NCBI GenBank assembly: GCA_900321145.1
Contig: ONVB01000057.1
Coordinates: 1 to 17,129, forward strand
DNA from: an uncultured Eubacteriales bacterium
GTDB taxonomy: Bacteria; Bacillota; Clostridia; Lachnospirales; Lachnospiraceae
Length of the DNA: 17,129 bases
Direction: 5' to 3'
This document shows, piece after piece, positions 1 through 7,256 of the stretch. The notes beneath the pieces are model-generated. The model saw only the letters and a program-made list of their open reading frames with translations. It did not search any database and was not told the DNA's origin. The translations under genes and the position numbers were made by a program. The stretch's first letter is position 1; each line of letters opens with the position of its first letter.

Positions 1-918
1 CCGAAGTCGCTTCGAGAAAAGATCTCCGACGATGTGACTTTTGTTAAGGAGGTAACCCGCCAGGAGTCGAGCTCCGACGGTACGGTAAAGTTCTTGTACG
101 AGCTTTCCGACGGTCAGATGGTCGAGACGGTGTGGATGCCGCATGATTACGGCATATCCATATGCATATCCTCGCAGGCGGGCTGCAGGATGGGCTGTGC
201 CTTCTGTGCGTCTACGATAGGAGGACTGGTCAGGAATCTTACGGCTGCCGAGATGCTCGAGCAGATATATGCATCCATGAGGGCCATGGGAAAGAGAGTG
301 TCTAATGTGGTAGTCATGGGGACCGGGGAACCGCTCGACAACTATGACAATCTGCTGAGGTTTATCAGACTTATCACTCACGAAAAGGGCTTTAACCTGT
401 CTGCGAGAAGCATAACGGTGTCAACCTGCGGTATAGTTCCGAATATACTGAGACTTGCGGAGGAGAATCTTCCCATTACCCTGGCATTGTCCCTTCATGC
501 AACGACAGACGAGGAGAGAAAGGCTCTTATGCCGGTAGCATATAAGTATACGGTAGCTGAAACGCTGGCTGCCTGCGATGAGTATTTTAACAAGACCGGC
601 AGACGGGTTTCCTATGAATACAGTCTGGTCAAGGGGGTAAATGACAGTGAGGAGCACGCAGAAAGGCTGTCCAAACTGCTTAAAGGTCGCAATGCTCATG
701 TGAATCTTATACCTGTAAACCCTGTAAAAGAGCGCAGCTTTAGTGCAAGTGATACAAACATGGTCAATAAATTCAAATTTATACTTGAAAAAAAATCAAT
801 AAATGGTACTATTAGAAGGAGTGTGGGTAGCGATATTGACGCTGCATGCGGACAACTTCGTCGTAAAATGACCCGTACTATGGAGGAAGAAACTGATGAA
901 GTCTTACGGAAAGACTGA
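1..918 (+). CDS. rlmN: 23S rRNA (adenine-C2)-methyltransferase RlmN, 5'-truncated by window edge
   Basis: Radical-SAM enzyme that makes 2-methyladenosine in 23S rRNA (A2503, E. coli numbering) and in some tRNAs. The frame is open to base 1 and already reads PKSLREKISDD before the first internal GTG (base 34), so that GTG is not the true start and the beginning of the gene lies outside the window. Of the 305 residues present, the [4Fe-4S]/SAM motif is CRMGCAFC (Cys62, Cys66, Cys69). Two further family cysteines are visible: Cys55 in CISSQAGC (matching E. coli Cys118) and Cys283 in AACGQLRRK (matching the methyl-carrying Cys355). The GTGEPLDNYDN motif is also present. All catalytic cysteines are intact and only the N-terminal accessory region is missing. 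The 3' end overlaps the phosphatase gene by 23 bp, suggesting translational coupling. Confidence 0.96.
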   Translation, partial: PKSLREKISDDVTFVKEVTRQESSSDGTVKFLYELSDGQMVETVWMPHDYGISICISSQAGCRMGCAFCASTIGGLVRNLTAAEMLEQIYASMRAMGKRVSNVVVMGTGEPLDNYDNLLRFIRLITHEKGFNLSARSITVSTCGIVPNILRLAEENLPITLALSLHATTDEERKALMPVAYKYTVAETLAACDEYFNKTGRRVSYEYSLVKGVNDSEEHAERLSKLLKGRNAHVNLIPVNPVKERSFSASDTNMVNKFKFILEKKSINGTIRRSVGSDIDAACGQLRRKMTRTMEEETDEVLRKD

Positions 919-1615
919 CAGAGGCAATAAGCGCTCTAACAATCAGGATTCTATATTTGCGAGCGATACTCCTGTAGGACCGCTTCCGAATCTATACATA
1001 GTTGCTGACGGAATGGGCGGACACAGGGCCGGTGATAAGGCATCGAAGATGGCGGTTGATATAACTGTCGATTTTGTCAGCCGGTCTACTCTTGAGAATC
1101 CTGTTGCGATACTAAAGCGCGCCATTATATTCGCAAATAATGAGATATACAAAGCCGCATCTCAGGATCCTGACCTGAATGGTATGGGCACGACCCTGGT
1201 GGCTGCCTGTGCTTATGATGATAAGCTCTTTGTGGCAAATGTCGGTGATTCGAGACTCTATGCAGTCGACCAGGACATAAAGCAGATAACCATGGATCAC
1301 TCCCTGGTTGAGGAGCTTATAAGAAGCGGAGAACTTGAGAGAAAGCGGGGGAGAAATCACCCCGAGAGGAATATCATCACGAGGGCACTCGGCTCGAAAG
1401 ATGAGGTTATTCCTGATTTTTTTGAGATAGATATAAAACCCGGAGACAGATTCTTGCTTTGTTCGGATGGATTGTCCAACATGGTTGAGAATGATGAGAT
1501 AAAGGATATTATGATTCAGGACAAGAGCCTGATGGATATAACAAATGAGCTCGTGGACAGAGCAAATTATTACGGCGGTTCGGATAATATTTCCGCAATC
1601 GTCGTCGGAAAGTAG
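896..1615 (+). CDS. prpC: PP2C-type Ser/Thr protein phosphatase (PrpC/Stp)
   Basis: Cytosolic metal-dependent phosphatase that reverses phosphorylation by the neighbouring PASTA kinase. Its 239 residues are normal for bacterial PrpC/Stp. The PP2C motifs appear in order: TDRGNKRSNNQD (residues 7-18), VADGMGGHRAGD (36-47, metal ligand Asp38), GMGTTLVAA (96-104), ANVGDSRLYAV (114-124), DHSLVEELIRSGE (134-146), ITRALGSK (161-168), LLCSDGLSNMV (187-197, Asp191) and GGSDNISAIVV (227-237, Asp230). The ATG sits within the rlmN end behind a GAGGAAG-like site. The kinase gene follows after 10 bp, the standard phosphatase-kinase pair of Firmicutes. Nothing is missing or fused. The symbols stp and prpC are both used for this family. 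Confidence 0.95.
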   Translation: MKSYGKTDRGNKRSNNQDSIFASDTPVGPLPNLYIVADGMGGHRAGDKASKMAVDITVDFVSRSTLENPVAILKRAIIFANNEIYKAASQDPDLNGMGTTLVAACAYDDKLFVANVGDSRLYAVDQDIKQITMDHSLVEELIRSGELERKRGRNHPERNIITRALGSKDEVIPDFFEIDIKPGDRFLLCSDGLSNMVENDEIKDIMIQDKSLMDITNELVDRANYYGGSDNISAIVVGK

Positions 1616-1625
1616 GTAAGGGATT

Positions 1626-3971
1626 ATGTTAAAACCGGGAACACTGTTGTGTGACAGGTATAAAGTTTTAGAAGAAGTCGGTTCCGGCGGCATGTCAAAT
1701 GTGTACAAGTCACAGGACATGAAGCTTAACAGATATGTGGCTGTAAAGGTTTTAAAACCTGAGTTTTCGAGAGACAGAAATTTTGTGACAAAGTTTCGCA
1801 TAGAGGCACAGGCCTCGGCGGGGCTTTCACATCCTAATATTGTAAATGTATACGATGTCGTGGAAGAAGACGGCATGTATTTTATTGTGATGGAGTTTGT
1901 GGACGGTATCACGCTCAAGGAGTATATTGAGGAGAACGGAAGACTATCCATGGATAAGGCTCTCGATGTGTCTATCCAGATAGCGTCCGGCTTAGAAGAG
2001 GCTCATGAGCATCATATCATTCACAGAGATATCAAACCCCAGAATATAATCGTATCAAGAAACGGCAACATCAAGGTGACCGACTTCGGTATAGCGAAGG
2101 CGGCTACATCCAATACTCTGACCTCCGGTCAGATGGGCAGTGTTCATTATATCTCCCCGGAGCAGGCAAGAGGCGGCTATTCTGATGAGAAGAGTGATAT
2201 CTATTCGCTCGGAATAACAATGTATGAGATGGTTACGGGCAGGGTTCCGTTTGAAGGTGAGAACAATGTATCGGTCGCGCTGATGCATATCCAAAACGAG
2301 ATCATCCCGCCGAGGCAGTACTATCCGGAGATTTATTCGAGCCTTGAGAAGGTTATCCTGAAGGCTACACAAAAGAAGCCGGAGAGAAGATATCTTACGG
2401 CGAGTGCGCTTATTGCCGACTTAAAGAGAGTTCAGAATAATCCGAACATAGATGCCGTGGGATCGACGAATGCCCAGAGTCCGAAGAACGGTAATACCAA
2501 GGAGTTTACCAAGGAGGATATGGAGGAGATCAGGAATAAGAGTCAGGTGAAGCCGAGCTATATCCCCGAGCAGCCTGTGAATAATAACAGGGCTGCCTCC
2601 GTGCCTACGGTAGCTTCATTTTCAAATGAGATGGAGGAGCTTACCCCTGTCGGGACGAACTCAAGTCCTCGCGTTGACAACAGCAGGATAGAGGAGCTTA
2701 TAAATGAAGAGGACTCCTGGGAGCGTGAGATGCAGGAGGAGGAAGAGCTCGAGGCAAAGCGTGAGGCGGATAGAAGAGCAGAGGCTCAGAGAAGGAGAGC
2801 CAACAGCATAAAGAAGGTTCCCGATTATGAGGATGACAGCTATGCTCCGTCAAGATATAAGGACGATGATGACGAGGGCGGCATAGATCCGAACTTAAAG
2901 CTTGCGGTAACTATCGCAGGTGTTGCTACAGCGCTTATAATAATGATCATTCTTTTTGTGATCATAGGAAATACGACAGGACTTTTCAAGTTCGGCGGAA
3001 ACAGTGACAAGACGACAACTGCTGCGGCTTCCACGGAAGAGGGCATCACAACAGAGAAGGTTCAGACCTTTGAGATGATCGATGTTGTCGGTGATCGCGA
3101 GGACGGTGCCAAGAAGAGACTTGAAAAGGCCGGATTTACAAATGTTACATTTACCCATGTGAAGGATGACAAGACACAGGAAGGCTATGTCATTTCTCAG
3201 AACTATGAGGAGGGCAGAAAGATCCCGGCAGATGCGGATATCGAGATCAAAGTAAGTGCAGGTGTCGAGGAGATAGAGGTTCCGGATGTCACAGGTCAGG
3301 CCGATGACAGAGCAGTGACCATTCTTACCGAGGCGGGCTTCCACCCGATACATGGTTATGAGTTCTCCGAGACTGTGGAGAAAGATAAGGTTATAAAGAC
3401 TGTACCCGCTGCGGGCTCTATGCTAGGAAAGGGACAGGATGTGACAGTGATAGTAAGCAACGGATCCGAGAAGAAAGAAGTTGTCGCTCCGAGACTTGCG
3501 GGGCTTACGGAAGTACAGGCAAGAAATAAGCTTTCCGAGGTCAAGCTCAATACCGGTACGGTGTCTCATCAGTACAGTGATACTGTAACCGAGGGTTTAG
3601 TCGTAAGTCAGAGTATACCCGAGGGTACAAATATGGATGAAGGCGCTTCGATAGACTTTGTGATAAGCGATGGTCCCGAGCCTAAGCCTGTAACTTATAC
3701 GGCGTCAATATCGGGAGATATTACTCTTAATGACGAAACCTTAGACGGAACCGCAGTATCGGTAAGAGTTCTGTTCAACGGAAATGTTATCGCTTCAAAG
3801 GATGTAACCGTTACCGCGGGAGGCACCTATAATATTACCGCAAGTGTTCCGGAGCTTTCGGAGCAGAGCGGTTCTGCCGATTTCGAGATAGTAGATGCAA
3901 GCGGAGTAAATGTTACCGCTTCATTTACAAAGGGAGAAGTAAGCATTTCTTACGCGGAGGATGCTCAGTAG
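1626..3971 (+). CDS. prkC: PASTA-domain eukaryotic-like Ser/Thr kinase PrkC/StkP
   Basis: Membrane kinase that senses muropeptides or lipid II through outside PASTA repeats and phosphorylates division, wall-synthesis and translation proteins. The 781 residues hold: a kinase domain (about 10-268) with glycine loop GSGGMSNVYK (19-28), Lys41, HRDIKPQN (133-140, Asp135), DFG (153-155) and SPE (177-179); a Thr/Ser-rich activation loop (161-167); a charged, coiled-coil-like juxtamembrane stretch (about 360-397); one transmembrane helix (about 424-447); and three PASTA repeats (about 482-546, 549-614, 617-683). A further beta-rich extracellular segment (about 688-778) follows the last PASTA repeat and looks like an Ig-like domain. 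All catalytic residues are present. The AAGGGA sequence lies only 2 nt before the ATG, so the real ribosome-binding site is probably slightly upstream. The start fits the usual N-terminus of the family. Confidence 0.96.
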   Translation: MLKPGTLLCDRYKVLEEVGSGGMSNVYKSQDMKLNRYVAVKVLKPEFSRDRNFVTKFRIEAQASAGLSHPNIVNVYDVVEEDGMYFIVMEFVDGITLKEYIEENGRLSMDKALDVSIQIASGLEEAHEHHIIHRDIKPQNIIVSRNGNIKVTDFGIAKAATSNTLTSGQMGSVHYISPEQARGGYSDEKSDIYSLGITMYEMVTGRVPFEGENNVSVALMHIQNEIIPPRQYYPEIYSSLEKVILKATQKKPERRYLTASALIADLKRVQNNPNIDAVGSTNAQSPKNGNTKEFTKEDMEEIRNKSQVKPSYIPEQPVNNNRAASVPTVASFSNEMEELTPVGTNSSPRVDNSRIEELINEEDSWEREMQEEEELEAKREADRRAEAQRRRANSIKKVPDYEDDSYAPSRYKDDDDEGGIDPNLKLAVTIAGVATALIIMIILFVIIGNTTGLFKFGGNSDKTTTAAASTEEGITTEKVQTFEMIDVVGDREDGAKKRLEKAGFTNVTFTHVKDDKTQEGYVISQNYEEGRKIPADADIEIKVSAGVEEIEVPDVTGQADDRAVTILTEAGFHPIHGYEFSETVEKDKVIKTVPAAGSMLGKGQDVTVIVSNGSEKKEVVAPRLAGLTEVQARNKLSEVKLNTGTVSHQYSDTVTEGLVVSQSIPEGTNMDEGASIDFVISDGPEPKPVTYTASISGDITLNDETLDGTAVSVRVLFNGNVIASKDVTVTAGGTYNITASVPELSEQSGSADFEIVDASGVNVTASFTKGEVSISYAEDAQ

Positions 3972-3973
3972 GC

Positions 3974-4912
3974 ATGGCGGAAAAGGAACTGCGTATAAAA
4001 GGAAAGATAGTAAAGGGTTTGGGCGGATTTTATTATGTCCGCCCATATACTTTTGATAAAGATCTGTCGGGTTTTTCGGATACTGATGATACCGAATACG
4101 AATGCAGGGCAAGAGGGCTCTTCAGAAAGGACGGAGTAAAGCCGCTGGTGGGCGATGACTGCGTGGTCGAGGTTATAAGTAGCGAGGCGAGAACCGGATA
4201 TGTGACGGAGCTTATTACAAGAAAAAACAGATTATTAAGACCTGAAGTAGCAAATGTGGATCAGGCGTTAATTATCATGGCATTAAGCCGGCCGGAGCCG
4301 AATTTCAATCTGCTTGACCGGCTTTTGGTGAGTATAGAGTTAAATGATGTTACCCCGGTGATAGTATTCAACAAGGCAGATACGGTGAGTGCCGAGGATG
4401 CGGATTACAGCGTAGGTGCCTACAGCGGTTCGGGCTATGAGGTCATATGCGCCGCATTTCATGAAGGCATAGGCGTGGACAGGATAAAAGAACTGATAAA
4501 GGGGAAGACTACGGCACTTTGCGGACCTTCGGGCGTGGGCAAGTCCACTCTGTTCAATATCTTAAGTCCGGTCAGGAAGAGTGAGACCGGAGATGTGAGT
4601 GAGAAGATAAAAAGAGGCAGGCATACCACAAGGCAGAGCGAGCTTATATGCGTAGGCGAGGATACATTTCTTTTGGATACTCCGGGCTTTTCGTCTATCA
4701 TGATAGAAAGCGGGATAGAGGCCGAGGACCTCAGGTTTTACTATCCGGAGTTTTCGGGCTGCGAGGGCAGATGCCGTTTTAACGGATGTACACATACATC
4801 GGAACCGGATTGCTGCAGGGAAGGGCTTATCGCAGAAGGTAAGCTGTCGAAGCTTAGATATGAGAATTACAAGGCGTTGTTCAGCGAATTGAAAAACAGG
4901 AGGAAATGGTAG
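3974..4912 (+). CDS. rsgA: Small ribosomal subunit biogenesis GTPase RsgA
   Basis: Circularly permuted GTPase that binds the late 30S subunit and helps it mature near the decoding site. Its 312 residues show an N-terminal OB-fold region (about 5-85), then G motifs in permuted order: NKAD (G4, 133-136), GPSGVGKST (P-loop, 184-192) and DTPG (G3, 235-238). The C-terminal zinc knuckle has Cys267, Cys272, His274 and Cys280, with the same spacing as the E. coli ligands (5, 2 and 6 residues apart). The gene starts 2 bp after the kinase stop, with GGAGG about 13 nt before the ATG. In Firmicutes the prpC-prkC-rsgA-rpe order is well known, and kinase-GTPase cross-talk has been described in the family. 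Confidence 0.96.
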   Translation: MAEKELRIKGKIVKGLGGFYYVRPYTFDKDLSGFSDTDDTEYECRARGLFRKDGVKPLVGDDCVVEVISSEARTGYVTELITRKNRLLRPEVANVDQALIIMALSRPEPNFNLLDRLLVSIELNDVTPVIVFNKADTVSAEDADYSVGAYSGSGYEVICAAFHEGIGVDRIKELIKGKTTALCGPSGVGKSTLFNILSPVRKSETGDVSEKIKRGRHTTRQSELICVGEDTFLLDTPGFSSIMIESGIEAEDLRFYYPEFSGCEGRCRFNGCTHTSEPDCCREGLIAEGKLSKLRYENYKALFSELKNRRKW

Positions 4913-5563
4913 ATGTGTATATTGGCGCCGTCATTGCTTGCGGCTGATTTTTCAAGAGTGGGGGAACAGCTGAAAATACTGGAACAGGAGAATATAAGCT
5001 GGCTTCATTTGGATGTGATGGACGGAATGTTCGTGCCGAACATTTCCTTCGGACAGCCTCTTATATCCAGCCTGAGGAAGAAGTCAAAGCTGTTTTTTGA
5101 CGTGCACATGATGGTGGAGGATCCGATAAGGTATGTGTCTGACTTCGCGGCCTGTGGGGCGGATATGATAACCTTTCACTTCGAGGCGGCAAGAAAGCCT
5201 GATAAGGTAATAGACATGATAAAGGAGCTGGGAGTCAGGGCAAGTATGTCAGTGAAGCCTGCGACCCCGGTTGAGGTGTTAAAGCCTTATATAGATAAGC
5301 TTGATATGATTTTGGTAATGAGTGTGGAGCCGGGCTTCGGCGGACAGAAGTTTATGCCGGCAGCCTTAGATAAGCTTCGTGGGGCGAGGGAGATGATCGA
5401 GGCCTCCGGAAGAGATATAAGGCTTGAAGTAGACGGCGGAGTGACTGCCGAGAATATAAGCTCTATAGCAGGAGCGGGTGCGGATGTTTTGGTTGCGGGA
5501 TCGAGTGTATTTTCGGGTGATATCGCGGCAAATATTAGATTACTTACGGAGAAGCTAAGGTGA
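4913..5563 (+). CDS. rpe: Ribulose-phosphate 3-epimerase
   Basis: Cytosolic TIM-barrel enzyme interconverting ribulose 5-phosphate and xylulose 5-phosphate in the pentose phosphate pathway. The 216 residues are typical in length. Motifs: LAPSLLAADFSRVGEQL (4-20), LHLDVMDGMFVPN (31-43), DVHMMVEDP (63-71), MSVEPGFGGQKFMP (136-149) and EVDGGVTAENI (172-182). The metal-binding residues are visible as His32, Asp34, His65 and Asp174. The ATG abuts the rsgA stop codon, with AGGAGG at 4898-4903, 9 nt upstream. The stop codon is shared in a 4-base GTGA overlap with the next gene, so the two are probably translationally coupled. Confidence 0.97.
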   Translation: MCILAPSLLAADFSRVGEQLKILEQENISWLHLDVMDGMFVPNISFGQPLISSLRKKSKLFFDVHMMVEDPIRYVSDFAACGADMITFHFEAARKPDKVIDMIKELGVRASMSVKPATPVEVLKPYIDKLDMILVMSVEPGFGGQKFMPAALDKLRGAREMIEASGRDIRLEVDGGVTAENISSIAGAGADVLVAGSSVFSGDIAANIRLLTEKLR

Positions 5564-6984
5564 ACAGTGAGTCCGGTTATTTTGCGGGAAGAAGGCTGAA
5601 CGGAATAGTAGGGGCCATGTGCTACATTTCCGCTGTTATGAGCGGGCTTGTTTTTGTGATGGTTCCGGGAGAACTGTATGTATACGGAGCTTCGCGCGCA
5701 TGGTTTGTGTTCGGGGTTTTGATCGCGCTTTCACTTTCATGGCTGGTAATACCCGTAAAGCTCAACGATTACTGCATAAAGACGGGAACGGTGTCGCTTC
5801 CGTTTTTTATGTCGCTCAGATATAAGGAAAAGAAACCTGCTGTCCGCAGGCTGATAGCGGTGATAGTGGCGGGGGTTATGGCTGTAATAGGCGCCGGACT
5901 TGTGTCTGACGGAGCGAAAGCGCTTGCATTGTTCTCGGGAGGAAGAATAGGTTACGAGCCGGCTGTATTTATTATCATCCTTACTATCATGATATATGTG
6001 ATCCCGTTTGGGTTTAACGGACTTAACACGGTCGGTACGGTTGGTTTTGTTCTTATGATGCTGGTCTTTATCACGATTCCGGTGCTTATCGTGATCGCCA
6101 TGGGCGGACACGGTTTCGTTGCGGGAATATCCTCGTCAAGACCCGGATGTACGGTCAGTGACTTCCTGAATATAACAAAATCAGGCATGGACAATATAGC
6201 GATAAGCAGTGTGATCGGAGGTCTGACAAGAGGCATGGCATATTTCGTGCTGCCTGTGCTTTTGCTCTATTACACTACTTATAAAAGCGAGAAAAAGCTT
6301 TTGCTGTCAAGAAGGTTTTCGCTCTCGGCAGTGCTTGTCGTCATGGTGTCCGCATGTGTGATCGGGGTTATGGGAAGGGCGTTTCTTGCACCGAAGGTAT
6401 ATGTATCGGGCGAGTATCCCGGTATGAATATTTACCGCGAGATCACGGAAAAGCTTCAACACCTGGGGCTGATGCCCGCAGCGGTGGGCGTGCTCATGTA
6501 TACAGGACTTGTGCTTGCATATATAACGACTGCGGATAAGTGCATATATCTGGTGACTTCAACGATATCCGACGAGATATGCGCCGGTCCGGGGCGCAGG
6601 AATAAAAGGCTTGTGTATATGCTCACCGGATTTATCGTTCTTGTTCTGGCAGCTGTCGCTTCGATAGTATTCCGGGATAAGCTTAAGGCATGGAGCGAGG
6701 TAAGCCTTGAGTTGATGGCGGTGACCTTAGGTCCGGTGCTGATGACATCTCTTTATGCAAGGCGCATGAACAGAGCGGGAGTTTTTGCCGGCGTTTTTGC
6801 CGGAGCGCTGACACTTATTGTATGGAAGGTGACCGGAATCGAAGAAAAGACGCTTATAAACTGTATGCCGGCAGGGTTTGTTATAAATCTTATTGCATCT
6901 GCTTTTGCTTCGTTTATCACAGGCGGCCCGGGTGAAGAAGTTGATAAGGAATTCGAGGATGTCAGATACGGATTGATAGATTAG
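5560..6984 (+). CDS. Divergent PutP-like sodium/solute symporter (SSS family) protein, first helix absent
   Basis: Integral membrane protein of 474 residues with about 12 hydrophobic helices. Similarity to the Na+/proline symporter PutP runs the full length: YFAGRRLNG near the start, AMCYISAVMSG (19-29), VPGELYVYG (35-43), the LGLMPAAVGVLMYTGLVLA block (302-320), LGPVLMTSLYARRMNRAG (390-407) and GALTLIVWK (415-423). Compared from memory with E. coli PutP, it begins at the loop after helix 1. An in-frame stop at 5536 leaves no room for an upstream helix. The residue aligned with the Na+-site Asp55 is Val26. At the positions of Ser340/Thr341 the protein has Thr324/Ala325. It may therefore carry an altered substrate or ion, or not transport at all. 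The GTG start overlaps the rpe stop. In many Firmicutes thiN occupies this position after rpe. Confidence 0.8.
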   Translation: MNSESGYFAGRRLNGIVGAMCYISAVMSGLVFVMVPGELYVYGASRAWFVFGVLIALSLSWLVIPVKLNDYCIKTGTVSLPFFMSLRYKEKKPAVRRLIAVIVAGVMAVIGAGLVSDGAKALALFSGGRIGYEPAVFIIILTIMIYVIPFGFNGLNTVGTVGFVLMMLVFITIPVLIVIAMGGHGFVAGISSSRPGCTVSDFLNITKSGMDNIAISSVIGGLTRGMAYFVLPVLLLYYTTYKSEKKLLLSRRFSLSAVLVVMVSACVIGVMGRAFLAPKVYVSGEYPGMNIYREITEKLQHLGLMPAAVGVLMYTGLVLAYITTADKCIYLVTSTISDEICAGPGRRNKRLVYMLTGFIVLVLAAVASIVFRDKLKAWSEVSLELMAVTLGPVLMTSLYARRMNRAGVFAGVFAGALTLIVWKVTGIEEKTLINCMPAGFVINLIASAFASFITGGPGEEVDKEFEDVRYGLID

Positions 6985-7003
6985 CATAATAATGAAAATA
7001 AAA

Positions 7004-7031
7004 ACTGCCGGAGAGCAGTCCGGCAGTCTTT
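7004..7031 (+). terminator. Probable intrinsic terminator after the prkC-rpe-symporter unit
   Basis: A perfect 8-bp inverted repeat (ACTGCCGG at 7004-7011, CCGGCAGT at 7020-7027) encloses an 8-nt loop. It is preceded by an A run and followed by CTTTAT. The T tract is short, so termination may be partial. It lies 19 bp after the symporter stop codon and before the promoter of the next unit. Confidence 0.7.
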
Positions 7032-7145
7032 ATGGTATATCGTTAAGAGAGGATTTATGAAAAAAACTATGATTACAATATAAAGTATAATTATGAACAG
7101 AATATGAATAACAAGATAACATTAAGTAAACAAGACCTGATTTCG

Positions 7146-7175
7146 TTGACACTTAATTTGCCGATAAAGTAGAAT
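7146..7175 (+). promoter_or_regulatory. Sigma-A-type promoter for the two-gene accessory unit
   Basis: A perfect -35 TTGACA (7146-7151) is separated by 18 bp from the -10 TAGAAT (7170-7175). The surrounding 7050-7170 stretch is AT-rich. Transcription would begin near 7182, about 75 nt before the preferred ATG of the next gene. The gene-free stretch 6985-7256 therefore holds a terminator, this promoter and a short leader; I see nothing else certain in it. Confidence 0.7.
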
Positions 7176-7178
7176 ATC

Positions 7179-7255
7179 GGCTGAAGCGGGGGACAGAGTA
7201 AAGTGATCTGTGAAATGCTTCTTCGGGCTGAAGGATCTCAGGGGCAAGGGGGACA
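7179..7255 (+). repeat. Imperfect direct repeat in the leader: GGCTGAAG ... GGGGGACA, twice
   Basis: GGCTGAAG at 7179-7186 followed by GGGGGACA at 7188-7195 recurs as GGCTGAAG at 7226-7233 and GGGGGACA at 7248-7255, with a 14-nt insertion between the halves of the second copy. The second GGGGGACA acts as a plausible ribosome binding site for the ATG at 7257. The first would serve the alternative GTG at 7203. The function is unknown. Confidence 0.6.
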
Positions 7256-7256
7256 C

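Noticed and set aside
34..36. GTG as start of rlmN
   Set aside because: The frame is open to base 1 with RlmN-like residues (PKSLREKISDD), and the protein would lack family N-terminal sequence; the gene simply starts outside the window.
1112..1951. 279-residue minus-strand open frame
   Set aside because: It is antisense to clear PP2C and kinase coding sequence and its composition looks like a shadow.
5560..5580. Frameshift or broken start of the symporter gene
   Set aside because: rpe is complete with a normal C-terminus and uses the overlapping frame, so helix 1 was not lost through a local sequencing error there.
7182..7256. Full glycine or cyclic-di-AMP riboswitch
   Set aside because: Only isolated conserved words are present; the leader after the predicted transcription start is too short and I could not fold a canonical aptamer.
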